Below, one piece after another: positions 17,020-25,901 of a stretch of DNA of 64,000 bases (position 1 is the first letter of the stretch; the number at the start of each line of letters is the position of its first letter). The DNA comes from Ruminococcus sp. GTDB lineage: Bacteria > Bacillota > Clostridia > Oscillospirales > Ruminococcaceae. The notes beneath the pieces are model-generated. The model was given only the letters and a program-made list of their open reading frames with translations. It was not told where the DNA came from and searched no databases. The stretch spans positions 1 through 64,000 of the forward strand of contig JAEELF010000037.1 of the NCBI GenBank assembly GCA_016288815.1, given 5' to 3'. Made by a program: the position numbers and the translations under genes.

Positions 17020-17939
17020 ACGCATACATCATCGTAAAGAAGTCCGACGGCACGCAGCTCCGCGAGAACAGCATACTCTCGTTCCGCTTCATCAAGGACG
17101 CATACCTCCCCTACACACACCTGAGCGTGCGGGTGCGGAGCACATCAGCCTCCTTTGCGGACGCCGCCGAGCTGCTGCTGTACGTCGGCGGGCACAACGT
17201 CCACCACGGGCTGATAGACTCGCTGACAGTGACTAACGCCGGCGGGTACAGCATAACGTCCGTGGTGTCGCGGGGATTCACGTCGCTCCTCTGCCAGAAC
17301 CAGACCGAGCCCGGCATGAAGACGGGCGTCTCGATAAACTCCCTCATGGACAGCTATTACACCTTCCCCTACGTCACGCACGAGAACAATTCCGACGCGA
17401 GCAACTACATCTTCGTGAAGAACAACTCGTCGATGTGGGACGGCATAGTGAACCTGAGCTACAAGCTGTGCGGGACATACCCGTATATCCGGGGGACCAA
17501 CTGCGTGCGGATAACACCGGAGAGCAGCCCGCAGCAGTTCACATACCAGAGCTCCGGACTCATCACATCGGGCACGGAGCTGACGTACCGGCGCATGATA
17601 AGCGGCTTCCATATGTCCGACATCAACGGCGATTACGGAAATTATGATCTCATCGACCCCGATGTCACCGCGAAAAAGATAGTCCGCCACAAGTTCTTCG
17701 AGCTGGACAGACAGTTCCTGAGCGACCCGCAGCAGGCGCTGGTGTTCCGCGACAAGTACACGGCCCGTGCTGCCGAGCGGACATTCTGTTCGTACTGCGG
17801 CTACAACGGCGAGGACCTGTCGGACACCGCGACCTTCGGGGACGTCACCGGCAGACGTATCACGGCGCTGGAGATAAACGGCTCTCACAAGGGCATATTC
17901 ACGGAGGTCAGCACATACCGGGACAAATTTTATACCTGA
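17016..17939 (+). CDS. Phage baseplate hub-like protein (gpD/gp44-like), last gene of the head cassette
   Basis: 307 residues, ATGA overlap with the gene before. The opening with a short strand region, AELLLYVGGHNVHHGLIDSL, then VVSRGFTSLLCQNQTEPG and SMWDGIVNLSYKLCGTYPYI, resembles the first domains of phage late-control gpD/baseplate hub proteins, which sit at the tip of the tail. After it comes a perfect terminator, with no tape measure, sheath or fibre gene. The assignment is from pattern, not from a unique motif. Confidence 0.5.
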   Translation: MNAYIIVKKSDGTQLRENSILSFRFIKDAYLPYTHLSVRVRSTSASFADAAELLLYVGGHNVHHGLIDSLTVTNAGGYSITSVVSRGFTSLLCQNQTEPGMKTGVSINSLMDSYYTFPYVTHENNSDASNYIFVKNNSSMWDGIVNLSYKLCGTYPYIRGTNCVRITPESSPQQFTYQSSGLITSGTELTYRRMISGFHMSDINGDYGNYDLIDPDVTAKKIVRHKFFELDRQFLSDPQQALVFRDKYTARAAERTFCSYCGYNGEDLSDTATFGDVTGRRITALEINGSHKGIFTEVSTYRDKFYT

Positions 17940-17940
17940 A

Positions 17941-17970
17941 AAAAGGACGCACAAGTGTGCGTCCTTTTTA
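17941..17970 (+). terminator. Terminator of the phage head cassette
   Basis: Perfect 12-bp stem AAAAGGACGCAC / GTGCGTCCTTTT with an AAGT loop and TTTTTA tail, directly after the last stop codon. It closes the cassette as one transcription unit. Confidence 0.9.
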
Positions 17971-18070
17971 GGTGTCAGGTATCAGGCGCGGAGCCCGCGC
18001 AGGCGGACACGTTGCCGCTTGCTTCGCTCGCTCACTCTCATCGAGGACGTTACCCGTACATCGCATACGG
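17970..18070. repeat. Dispersed intergenic repeat, copy 3
   Basis: AGGTGTCAGGTATCAGG followed by GCGCGGAGCCCGCGCAGGCGG, ACACGTTGCCGCTTGC, CTCACTCTCATCGAGGACG and CGTACATCGCATACGG. The same blocks occur at 3981-4085 and, inverted, at 8728-8950. Confidence 0.75.
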
Positions 18071-18090
18071 AAGTATTCAGCATTGGGATC

Positions 18091-18263
18091 CCAAAGGGAT
18101 TATAATCCCTTTGGCAGAGACCAGAGGCAGCGCCTCTGGTCGCTTCGCTTTGTTTTTAAGGCGAAGCGAAACTATCTGAGAGGCACTCCGCAAGAGGTGA
18201 ATTTTCAAACAGTCCGGTGGACTGTTTGAAAAGTGGAGACGCCCTGTAAGAGAGGGCGTCTCC
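18091..18263. repeat. Array of five consecutive perfect hairpins
   Basis: Five inverted repeats in 173 bases, each perfect: 18091-18114 (10 bp, TATA loop), 18119-18141 (10 bp), 18140-18169 (9 bp, loop with T-run), 18202-18232 (14 bp, GGT loop) and 18235-18263 (11 bp). No convincing ORF explains it. It lies between copy 3 of the dispersed repeat and the aldose epimerase terminator. It could be a folded RNA or a non-autonomous mobile element. Confidence 0.7.
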
Positions 18264-18330
18264 TTCCCCCGGCGCGAGACTTTTTCCCTGCGACCGGCAA
18301 CGGCCGCACGAAAAACATCGCAACATCACA

Positions 18331-18362
18331 AAAAATGACGCACCCCTCGGTGCGCCATTTTT
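18331..18362 (-). terminator. Terminator of the aldose epimerase gene
   Basis: Minus strand AAATGGCGCACC, GAGG loop, GGTGCGTCATTT (one mismatch), then a T-run. It begins about 5 bases after the stop codon. Confidence 0.8.
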
Positions 18363-18366
18363 ATTA

Positions 18367-19380
18367 TCACAGCTTTGTAAAGAACCTCTGGTGTGCGGTG
18401 AAGGTCTCACCGGGCTTGACCTCACGGTAGCCCGTAACATCAGCGGGAAGGCTGAGGTTAGGCGCGTCGATCATAGCGGTCATCGGCTCGGGACAGAAAT
18501 AGTGGTTGAAGCCGCGGTCGTTCCAGATTATCCAGAACTTATACTCCTCGGAGACCTCATAGCAGAGCTTCTTGCCGCTCGCGATGTCCTCAGCGATAAC
18601 GCCGTGGAACTTCTCGTGGTCGAGGTCAGCGTACTCACCGAAGTACATATCGTTGTCGCAGACCTGGAGCACAGGGCACTTGCTGCCGGACTTGTACTCA
18701 AGATCCCACATGGTCAGGGACTTGAGTTTCTCAGTCGGCAGACAGCGCTCGTTGAGCTCGCACTTCTTGCCGATCGGCACAGTCAGACGTATATCCGCCT
18801 CCTTGCCGCCGTCAACGAACGGAGCGTTTATGGCGGTATGCGAAGCGAGCGACATCGGGAGCACCTTGTCCCCTGAAGCGTTGGTGAACTTTATATCCTG
18901 CTCGAGACCGTTCTCGCTGAGCGTGAATGTATACTCCGCAACGAATCTCACGGGCAGGTACTGGAAGAACTCGTCGTTCTCGTCGTAAACATAGCGTGTC
19001 TTTACCCACGCGCAGTTGCTGTCGGCATTGTGCTCGACTACCTCATGCACCCTCTTGTGGAGGAAACCGTGGATATGGTTATTGTAGGGCGCCTTCTCAT
19101 TTACCGGGAGCTGATATACTGCGTCTGATGTTTTAAGTACGCCGTCAGCGAAGCGGTTGGGCAGGTAGAGAGTCGGGAGACCCCATACCTCGGCGGACTG
19201 ACGTATAACGTCAGCGTCGTTCTTGTCGCTGTAGCGGAAGAACTCAACTCCGTTGGTGTTGTCGTGCAGACGGATAACATTCGAGCCGATCTCATAAGCG
19301 ACGAGAGCCTCGTAGCCGCCCGCCTGAAGCCTTACGACGGACATTCCGCCCCAGTTGATAAGTTGTGTGGTGTTTGCCAT
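18367..19380 (-). CDS. Aldose 1-epimerase-like protein (galactose mutarotase fold)
   Basis: 337 residues from ATG 19380, which follows AAAGGAATG; an upstream in-frame ATG lacks a site. The beta-sandwich mutarotase family is indicated by NRFADG after the GLPTLYLP strand, NNHIHGFLH with the paired His, SLASHTAINAPF with the catalytic-type His, and a C-terminal conserved FCPEPMTAMIDAPNL. It probably interconverts anomers of a hexose or a phosphorylated sugar. The substrate is not predictable. It is monocistronic. Confidence 0.85.
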   Translation of the reverse strand: MANTTQLINWGGMSVVRLQAGGYEALVAYEIGSNVIRLHDNTNGVEFFRYSDKNDADVIRQSAEVWGLPTLYLPNRFADGVLKTSDAVYQLPVNEKAPYNNHIHGFLHKRVHEVVEHNADSNCAWVKTRYVYDENDEFFQYLPVRFVAEYTFTLSENGLEQDIKFTNASGDKVLPMSLASHTAINAPFVDGGKEADIRLTVPIGKKCELNERCLPTEKLKSLTMWDLEYKSGSKCPVLQVCDNDMYFGEYADLDHEKFHGVIAEDIASGKKLCYEVSEEYKFWIIWNDRGFNHYFCPEPMTAMIDAPNLSLPADVTGYREVKPGETFTAHQRFFTKL

Positions 19381-19541
19381 ATGTATCATTCCTTTCAATG
19401 GAAAAATATAAACATAGTTATCAGTGCCGGAGACTCAGTATCAGGTCAAAGACCTCCCCGAAAGCCGTCCCGCAGGACCTCGCCCCGGGATTCACCTGAT
19501 CCCCGTGATCAGCACAAAACATTCGTCACCGCTCCGTTATG

Positions 19542-19988
19542 TCAGTTTTTCTTTTTTTCGATGAAATATTTCACTACGAATGCAGCGCCGCGAAAAACCA
19601 ATGCCCACAGCGCGCCGAAGAGCATTATAAGCCATACTGCCACCAGACCAAGCCCCAGCCAATCTTCCTCTTCGGTCTCAGCCTCTGTGAAGAACCTGCT
19701 GAGGTTGGTGCAGAAGATCCAGATATACGCCCCAAACAGCGACAGCCCGTAGCCGGTGCAGTACATCAGAAAGAATATCCCTCGATGCATACCGCGCTTC
19801 AAAGCAGCCCGCTTTTCCATGACGAGCTCGAATACCGGCAGAGCCGCGAGCACGAATATCTCACTCCAGAAAACGAGATCGACCCTCTCGAGCGTTTTTA
19901 TGTCTGCAAATGCCGTCAGTGCGAATACAGCCGCCGTCAGCACGAAGAAAGTCGCCGCAGTCCGCAGAGCTTCCGTCTTTCGTTTCAT
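19542..19988 (-). CDS. Small integral membrane protein of unknown function
   Basis: 148 residues with four predicted membrane helices (about 10-28, 40-56, 72-92 and 112-140) and an acidic loop TEAETEEEDW. It begins 4 bases after the citrate synthase stop codon, so it is its downstream operon partner. I do not recognise a family. Confidence 0.65.
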   Translation of the reverse strand: MKRKTEALRTAATFFVLTAAVFALTAFADIKTLERVDLVFWSEIFVLAALPVFELVMEKRAALKRGMHRGIFFLMYCTGYGLSLFGAYIWIFCTNLSRFFTEAETEEEDWLGLGLVAVWLIMLFGALWALVFRGAAFVVKYFIEKKKN

Positions 19989-19992
19989 AACA

Positions 19993-21360
19993 TCAGTCCA
20001 TTCGGTTCTCCATGTCGGTGTAGCCGTGCATGGGCGAGATAGCCTTGTAGGCGGGACGGATTATCTTATTTGAATTTATGAGCTCCTCGATGCGGTGCGC
20101 CGACCAGCCCACGATACGCGAGGTCGCGAACAGCGGCGTGAAGAGCTCGTCTGGTATGCCGAGCATACGGTAAACGAACCCGCTGTAGAAGTCCACGTTC
20201 GCGCAGACGCCCTTGTAGATACGTCTCTCCTCGGCGATGACCTCGGGCGCGAGCTTCTCCACGAGCGAATACAGCGCGAACTCGTCGTGCCTGCCCTTTT
20301 CGGAGCTGAGCTTCTCCACGAAGCTCTTGAAGACCTTAGCCCTCGGATCGGACTGCGAGTACACAGCGTGTCCCATGCCGTAGATGAGACCCGCACGGTC
20401 GAAGGCTTCCTTGTGGAGCAGCTTCCTGAGGTACCCGCGCACCTCATCTTCGTTGGTCCAGTCGCTGACATTCTCCTTCATGTCGTCGAACATCATCGCG
20501 ACCTTGATATTCGCGCCGCCGTGCTTGGGGCCCTTGAGTGAGCCGAGCGCCGCCGCGATAGCGGAGTAGGTATCGGTGCCGGACGAAGAAACGACGTGTA
20601 CCGTAAATGTGGAGTTATTTCCGCCGCCGTGCTCGGCGTGAAGGACGAGCGCGAGGTCGAGGATACGCGCCTCGAGGTCAGTGTAGCCGTGATCCTCGCG
20701 GAGCATATAGAGGAGGTTCTCCGCGATGGAGAGCTCCGGGTCGGGGTCGTGGATAAAGAGGCTCCCCCCGAACTTTGAATATCTGTACGCATGATATCCG
20801 TACACCGCCAGCACCGGGAACAGCGTTATCAGCTCGATACACTGCCGCAGAACGTTCGGTATGGATATATCGTTAGCGTTGTCGTCATAGGAATAGAGCG
20901 CGAGCACGCTCTTCGCGAGGGTATTCATCATATTGTCGCTGGGTGCCTTCATTATGACATCGCGTGTGAAGGTCGTGGGCAGCGAGCGGAAGTCCGCGAG
21001 TATCCTGCGGAACTCCACGAGCTCATGCTCGGAGGGCATTTCGCCGAAGAGGAGGAGATAAGCGGTCTCCTCGAAGCCGAAGCGTTTTTCCTTGATAAAT
21101 CCGGCGACGATATCCTCTACGTCGATACCGCGGTAATAGAGCTTGCCGTCGCCGTGGTTGGGCATACCGTCGCCGATATCGAGCACCTTGATAGTGCTTA
21201 TGTTGGTGAGGCCCGCGACCACGCCGTTGCCGTTGATATCGCGCAGACCGCGTTTGACGTCGTACTGAGTGTAGAGGGCTGGATCGATCTTATAGCCTTC
21301 GATGGATCTTTCAGCCAGAGCGGCTATTTCCGGAGTTACTTCTGAGAATCTGTAGTGCAT
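19993..21360 (-). CDS. gltA: Citrate synthase
   Basis: 455 residues; start ATG 21360 with AAAGGGATG upstream. It condenses acetyl-CoA and oxaloacetate to citrate and would feed glutamate synthesis in this anaerobe. Catalytic motifs: LKGPKHGGAN (His), LIYGMGHAVYSQSDPRA (His) and the Asp/Glu segment HDEFALYSLVEKLAPEV. An N-terminal extension of about 50 residues before the GLTNISTIKVLD region is typical of the clostridial form. It is followed by a 148-residue membrane protein gene. Confidence 0.95.
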   Translation of the reverse strand: MHYRFSEVTPEIAALAERSIEGYKIDPALYTQYDVKRGLRDINGNGVVAGLTNISTIKVLDIGDGMPNHGDGKLYYRGIDVEDIVAGFIKEKRFGFEETAYLLLFGEMPSEHELVEFRRILADFRSLPTTFTRDVIMKAPSDNMMNTLAKSVLALYSYDDNANDISIPNVLRQCIELITLFPVLAVYGYHAYRYSKFGGSLFIHDPDPELSIAENLLYMLREDHGYTDLEARILDLALVLHAEHGGGNNSTFTVHVVSSSGTDTYSAIAAALGSLKGPKHGGANIKVAMMFDDMKENVSDWTNEDEVRGYLRKLLHKEAFDRAGLIYGMGHAVYSQSDPRAKVFKSFVEKLSSEKGRHDEFALYSLVEKLAPEVIAEERRIYKGVCANVDFYSGFVYRMLGIPDELFTPLFATSRIVGWSAHRIEELINSNKIIRPAYKAISPMHGYTDMENRMD

Positions 21361-21393
21361 ATCGTCATCCCTTTCTTGTATAATACACCTATT

Positions 21394-21422
21394 ATTATAA
21401 ATTATTTCCGGATTTTTGTCAA
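21394..21422 (-). promoter_or_regulatory. Consensus promoter of citrate synthase
   Basis: Minus-strand TTGACA (21422-21417), 17-base spacer, TATAAT (21399-21394), 34 bases before the start codon. Confidence 0.85.
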
Positions 21423-21475
21423 GCATACACAAATAAAAACCCTCCCCGCGGCGGTTATTGTTCAAAAAACAGCAA

Positions 21476-21527
21476 AAAAGGTATCCCCCGCGCGATGACA
21501 CAAATCTCATCACCGCAGGCGATACCT
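21476..21527 (-). terminator. Terminator of the ABC transporter operon
   Basis: Long imperfect stem read on the minus strand (AGGTATCGCCTGCGGTGATGA against TCATCGCGCGGGGGATACCT) with a short loop and a T-run. It starts about 15 bases after the permease stop codon. Confidence 0.75.
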
Positions 21528-21542
21528 CAGTTATACATTACC

Positions 21543-22718
21543 TCACGCAGCTGCCGGCTCAGCCTTTTTCTGTCTGGGAGCGTTTTTCCCGCTGGACTGC
21601 CGTCTGACGAGCACCGTCAGCACCACGAGCATCACCGCGAAAGCCGCCTCAACAGCGAGGCAGAGCGCAGCCTTGTCCGCGTCGAACCTCGTGTCGCCCA
21701 TGAGCATATCGTTCAGCACCGTGTACCAGTACATCGGCAGGAACCTCGCAGCCGTGAGCACGCCGCTGCCGAGCATCGACTGCGGTACGAAAACGCCGCA
21801 GAGGAAGCTCATTCCGAGACCCGCGATCTGCGTGATGAGCGCCTGAATGTTCGGACCGATCTCGAAGCCGGAAACGAACACCGTCAGAGCGGTCACGACG
21901 AGCGAGAAGATTATGCTGTTCGCTATAGCAAGGAGCATATCCCCGTTGATCCCGCCGTTCATCACGATACCCACCACCGTGAACAGCGCCAGCACCGCGA
22001 ATACGAACATCGCACTGCCGAGGAACAGCTGCATGGTGTACGACGACGAGCGTATGCTCGAGCAGTTCGTGCGGAAGCGCAGGTCGCGGCTGTTCATCGT
22101 AACGATGACCGGACACAGCGTTCCGAGGATCACCGCAACGAGTATATACGGCAGATAGCGGTAGTAGAACCCGACAACGTCCGTAAGACCGCCGCCGCTG
22201 CTGAAGGACTTCATCGTCACCTCAGTATCGGTGCTGAGAGCGTCCGCAGTCTTGCTGAGCGCGTCGCTGAAGGAATTCCCGGAGGTCATGAAAGCCTTGA
22301 CGGTCGATGTATACTCGCTGAGGAGATTCGTGACATAGACCACCGAGTAGCTGTCGTGCATATGGTAGCTGCGGAAGAGATCATTCGTCTCGCCCGCCGC
22401 GAGCTTCTCAGCGTAGCCCTTGTCGATGATGAGCGCGTAGTCGATCCACTCATAGTAGAGAGCGTCCGTCATGACATCGCGGTCGTTCTCGAGGGTGACT
22501 ATCTTGTTGTTCTTTGCAAGGAGCGATATGAGCTCGCGGCTGGCGTCGGTGCCGTCCTCGTCGAAAACGCAGATGTCGAGGCTGGTGAGCTTCATCGCTT
22601 CGGTGGAAGTGGAGCTGCTCGCCATGGGGATAGCTATCCCGAGGAACACCGCAATATATATCATCGCACTGAGCGACCTCTTTTTCAGCACCTTGAGAAA
22701 TGCATTAAAGACTTGCAT
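21543..22718 (-). CDS. ABC-2 type transporter permease, second subunit
   Basis: 391 residues: one N-terminal membrane helix (about 17-37), a long extracytoplasmic domain (about 40-175), then five helices in the C-terminal half and a Lys-rich tail. This is the ABC2_membrane_3 layout used for export. It overlaps the upstream permease gene by 14 bases. With the ATPase at 23834 it forms a three-gene export operon. The cargo is unknown; lantibiotic- or antibiotic-type substrates are common in this family. Confidence 0.85.
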   Translation of the reverse strand: MQVFNAFLKVLKKRSLSAMIYIAVFLGIAIPMASSSTSTEAMKLTSLDICVFDEDGTDASRELISLLAKNNKIVTLENDRDVMTDALYYEWIDYALIIDKGYAEKLAAGETNDLFRSYHMHDSYSVVYVTNLLSEYTSTVKAFMTSGNSFSDALSKTADALSTDTEVTMKSFSSGGGLTDVVGFYYRYLPYILVAVILGTLCPVIVTMNSRDLRFRTNCSSIRSSSYTMQLFLGSAMFVFAVLALFTVVGIVMNGGINGDMLLAIANSIIFSLVVTALTVFVSGFEIGPNIQALITQIAGLGMSFLCGVFVPQSMLGSGVLTAARFLPMYWYTVLNDMLMGDTRFDADKAALCLAVEAAFAVMLVVLTVLVRRQSSGKNAPRQKKAEPAAA

Positions 22719-23832
22719 ATTTCTTCCTCCTTGTAAGAATGAGACCGAGAACGACGAACACCAGCGTGATTATCACCATAGATATCATCTTCACGATGAA
22801 CCTGCGGTAGTCGCTGTAGATGTTCAGGCAGTAAATGCTGTCGGAAACTACCGCAGCGGGATTTATCATATTGAGCCACGGCACCTTCGCCGCAATGACC
22901 GCCTTCATGTTGCCGACCATAAGTCCGCTGAAGAAGCACATGAGCATGGAGAACGACATCACCACGCCGGTCTTGGCACTCTCAGGCATATTGAGCGCCC
23001 CCACGAAGAAGCCTATCGAGACTCCCATGCAGCCTCCGAGCAGCGCCGCCGCATATACGAGCGGGAGCTTGCTGCCGAAGTCCACCCCGAGCGCAAAAGC
23101 CACGAAGCTGACGCACAGCACCATGCACAGTCCCTGAATGATACAGCTGCCGAGGAAGCTCGCTGCAATGCTTACGGACTTTCTTGCCGGCGAACAGGAC
23201 CTTCTTGCGCCCAGCGGCGACATATTCGCCTGATTCCCGACGCTGACGTGCAGTCCCGTAACCGCACCGTACATCGCTACCATCGCGATGAGGTTGTAGA
23301 AATACTGTACCATGTTGTCGGTGTTGCCCTCAGTGAGGGGTATCTCGCGGCAGGAGGAAACATCCTCGGATATCGCCGCAATGACCGCGGGAGCGCTCGC
23401 GGGGTCGTTCATCAGTGCGTCCTTGATTATCGCCGCACTGACACTGTATCTGTCCGCGAAGCTCTTGAGGATAGTCTGCCCCAGACCGGAGCCCGCAACA
23501 GTCAGCCTCACCTCGTCCCCGGCATAGAAGATACCATCAACGTCGCCCTTCTCGAGCATTTCCAGTGCCGTTTCCTCGTTGGTATATGTGACCTTCAGGA
23601 GCGCCTCATCGCCCTCGCTGACGGAGTCACACACGCTCCTGAACGACGGGTCGTTCTCCGCACCGACCACAGCAGCCGGTATCGCCGAGAACTTGGTATT
23701 CTGAGCGTAGATATTGCCGAACGCTATCTTGAAGAACGTCCCGAGCGCTATCGGGAATATCATCAGCCAGATGATGAGGTCCTTGACGCGCAAAGACGAA
23801 AGCAGCTCATATTTAAAAATATGCAGGAACAT
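22705..23832 (-). CDS. ABC-2 type transporter permease, first subunit
   Basis: 375 residues with the same layout as the following gene: helix at about 20-40, extracytoplasmic domain, and five C-terminal helices (for example GLCMVLCVSFVAFALG). The GxxxSPLGARRSC loop between the helices is usual for the family. It starts 1 base after the ATPase stop codon, so it is translationally coupled. Confidence 0.85.
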   Translation of the reverse strand: MFLHIFKYELLSSLRVKDLIIWLMIFPIALGTFFKIAFGNIYAQNTKFSAIPAAVVGAENDPSFRSVCDSVSEGDEALLKVTYTNEETALEMLEKGDVDGIFYAGDEVRLTVAGSGLGQTILKSFADRYSVSAAIIKDALMNDPASAPAVIAAISEDVSSCREIPLTEGNTDNMVQYFYNLIAMVAMYGAVTGLHVSVGNQANMSPLGARRSCSPARKSVSIAASFLGSCIIQGLCMVLCVSFVAFALGVDFGSKLPLVYAAALLGGCMGVSIGFFVGALNMPESAKTGVVMSFSMLMCFFSGLMVGNMKAVIAAKVPWLNMINPAAVVSDSIYCLNIYSDYRRFIVKMISMVIITLVFVVLGLILTRRKKYASL

Positions 23833-23833
23833 A

Positions 23834-24784
23834 TTAATCCTCCTTGTCTCTCAGTGCCTTGCCGGTTATCTCGAGGAAGACATCGTTGAGCGTAGGCAGT
23901 TCGGTGTAGACTCTTCCGAAGCTGAGGTCGCGGCTCTGTAAAACGTCAAGAATGCGGATGAGATTGTGCTTGCCGCCGGAGCAGCAGATGACGAGCTTTT
24001 CGCCGTCGTGCTCGGCGCTGTAGACGTGCGGGAGGGACGCTATCTGAGCGCGTGCCTCCTCGGGGAGCTCGATTATCTCGATCGTTACGGTCTCGGTGTT
24101 GCGTATCATGCGCTTGAGCTCTTCTTTAGTGCCCTCAGCGATCTTTCTGCCCTTGTCCATGATAGCGATGCGGGTGCAGAGCTGCTCGACCTCCTCCATG
24201 TAGTGGGAGGTATAGATGACCGTCGCACCGGCGCGGTTGAGCTCCTCGATACCCTCGAGGATACGGTTGCGGCTCTGCGGGTCAACGGCTACCGTAGGCT
24301 CGTCGAGGATTATGAGCTTGGGCTTGTGCGCGATACCGCAGGCGATGTTGAGACGTCTGAGCAGACCGCCCGAGAGCTTCTTGGGATAGAACTTCACGAA
24401 GTCCCCGAGCCCCGCGAACGCGATAGCCTCCTCGACGTACTTTTTGCGCAGCGCCTTATCGGAGATATACAGCCCGCAGAAGTAGTCGATATTCTCATAG
24501 ACCGTGAGCTCGTTGAGCACCGCGACATTCTGCATGATGACGCCGATATCCTTTTTGATATCGTAGCTGACAGGGGTCATCTTTTTGCCAAAGAGCTCGA
24601 TATTTCCCTTATCGTAGGACAGGAGGGAGAGGAGGCAGTTGATAGTAGTGGTCTTGCCAGAGCCGTTGGGACCGAGCAGACCGAATATCTCGCCCTCTTT
24701 TATCTCGAGGCTGAAGTGGTCGAGCGCGATGAGCTCGCCATAGCGTTTAACGAGGTTTTCTATTTTTACAACAGTGTTTTCCAT
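23834..24784 (-). CDS. ABC transporter ATP-binding protein
   Basis: 316 residues: Walker A GLLGPNGSGKTTT (near 35), Q-loop VIMQNV, signature LSGGLLRRLNIA, Walker B LIILDEPTVAVD and the H-loop TSHYMEEVEQL. A C-terminal extension of about 90 residues is typical of ABC-2 exporters of the DrrA/CcmA group. It drives the two permeases encoded downstream. Confidence 0.93.
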   Translation of the reverse strand: MENTVVKIENLVKRYGELIALDHFSLEIKEGEIFGLLGPNGSGKTTTINCLLSLLSYDKGNIELFGKKMTPVSYDIKKDIGVIMQNVAVLNELTVYENIDYFCGLYISDKALRKKYVEEAIAFAGLGDFVKFYPKKLSGGLLRRLNIACGIAHKPKLIILDEPTVAVDPQSRNRILEGIEELNRAGATVIYTSHYMEEVEQLCTRIAIMDKGRKIAEGTKEELKRMIRNTETVTIEIIELPEEARAQIASLPHVYSAEHDGEKLVICCSGGKHNLIRILDVLQSRDLSFGRVYTELPTLNDVFLEITGKALRDKED

Positions 24785-24812
24785 AGCGTATCTCCTTTCG
24801 GTTTATGATACC

Positions 24813-24841
24813 AGTATACACCCTGCGGGAGCGGATTGGAA
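24813..24841 (-). promoter_or_regulatory. Probable promoter of the ABC exporter operon
   Basis: Minus-strand TTCCAA (24841-24836), 17-base spacer, TATACT (24818-24813). The -35 box is weak. It lies about 30 bases before the start codon. Confidence 0.5.
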
Positions 24842-25139
24842 GTGCCGCGGGTCATTTTGTGAGGTGACAAATGTCACAAGCGGGGAAGCATCCGCGGGCG
24901 GTCTAATGCAAAGGGAAAACCTCATTGGGCGACACCTCGTCCGAACAGCTCCGTAAACTACGCAGTCGTCCGAGCCGTCCCCGCGCGGTTGTCCCTTTGG
25001 TACGCGAAACCCATGGGCAGGCGTAGGCGCCCCCCTACACAAACCACCCTTCCCCGCAATTCCACATTCCGCATCCCGCATTACAATGCGCCCTTACACG
25101 ACCTCTTCCCGCCAAAAAACCTCCGCCCTGCAAAATGAC
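24842..25139. other. Gene-less stretch between the ABC operon and azlC
   Basis: About 300 bases with no credible ORF on either strand. It contains a piece resembling the flank of the dispersed repeat (CAGGCGTAGGCGCCCCCCTACAC at 25019-25041), but not its core. Nothing else was recognised. Confidence 0.5.
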
Positions 25140-25168
25140 TTGCACTTCCGCGCAAAATGTGATATTAT
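25140..25168 (+). promoter_or_regulatory. Promoter of azlCD
   Basis: TTGCAC (25140-25145), 17-base spacer, TATTAT (25163-25168), 35 bases before the azlC start. Confidence 0.7.
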
Positions 25169-25202
25169 ATGTAGGTATGAAAAAACAAACAGGAGAACCG
25201 CA

Positions 25203-25901
25203 ATGAAAAAAGACTTCTTCCGCGGCGCCTCGCACGGTATCCCGATATTTCTGGGCTACCTGTCGGTGTCGTTCGGATTCGGCATACTCGCCGTAGAATC
25301 GGGGATATCCCCGCTCATCGCTTCGATAATATCCGCCTCGAACCTCACCTCCGCCGGACAGGTCGCGGGGGTGGACATTATCCGTGCCGGCGGCACGATA
25401 ATCGAGATGATACTGGTACAGCTGGTAATAAATATCCGCTACTCGCTCATGGCGCTGTCGCTCTCACAGAAGCTCGACCCCCGCTTCACCACGCCCCACC
25501 GCTTCCTCGCGTCCTATGGCATAACCGACGAGATATTCGCTGTCTGCTCGGCACAGAAGGAACGCATAACCCCCGCGTATATGTACGGCATGATACTCAT
25601 TTCCGCGCTCGGCTGGGTCACGGGGACAGCCCTCGGCGCAGCAGCGGGACAGCTCCTCCCGGACGCCGTCAGCAGCGCACTTGGCATAGTCCTCTACGGA
25701 ATGTTCCTCGCGATAATCATACCTCCTGCACGCAGACAAAAGAGCGTCCTCGCAGTAGTAGCAGCCGCCGCGGGAGTGAGCGTGCTGTTCAGGTACGTCC
25801 TGACCGCCGTGTCGCCGGGATTCGCAGTGATAATCAGCGCAGTGGCAGCGTCAGCCCTCGGAGCGGCGCTCTTCCCGGTAAAGGAGGAGGCTGAGCAATG
25901 A
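25203..25901 (+). CDS. azlC: AzlC-family branched-chain amino acid exporter, large subunit
   Basis: 232 residues from ATG 25203 with an AGGAG-like site. The family opening is GIPIFLGYLSVSFGFGILAVESG, followed by SASNLTSAGQVAGVDII and NIRYSLMALSLSQKL. About eight membrane helices. AzlC with AzlD exports branched-chain amino acids (or analogues). azlD overlaps by 4 bases. Confidence 0.92.
   Translation: MKKDFFRGASHGIPIFLGYLSVSFGFGILAVESGISPLIASIISASNLTSAGQVAGVDIIRAGGTIIEMILVQLVINIRYSLMALSLSQKLDPRFTTPHRFLASYGITDEIFAVCSAQKERITPAYMYGMILISALGWVTGTALGAAAGQLLPDAVSSALGIVLYGMFLAIIIPPARRQKSVLAVVAAAAGVSVLFRYVLTAVSPGFAVIISAVAASALGAALFPVKEEAEQ

Noticed and set aside
18156-18440. 94-codon minus-strand ORF over the hairpin array
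   Set aside because: It crosses the epimerase terminator and the inverted repeats; the frame is a by-product of the repeats.
21495-23889. Two long plus-strand ORFs of 413 and 472 codons
   Set aside because: They oppose the two ABC permease genes, and their Arg/His/Glu-rich products are typical of antisense frames.
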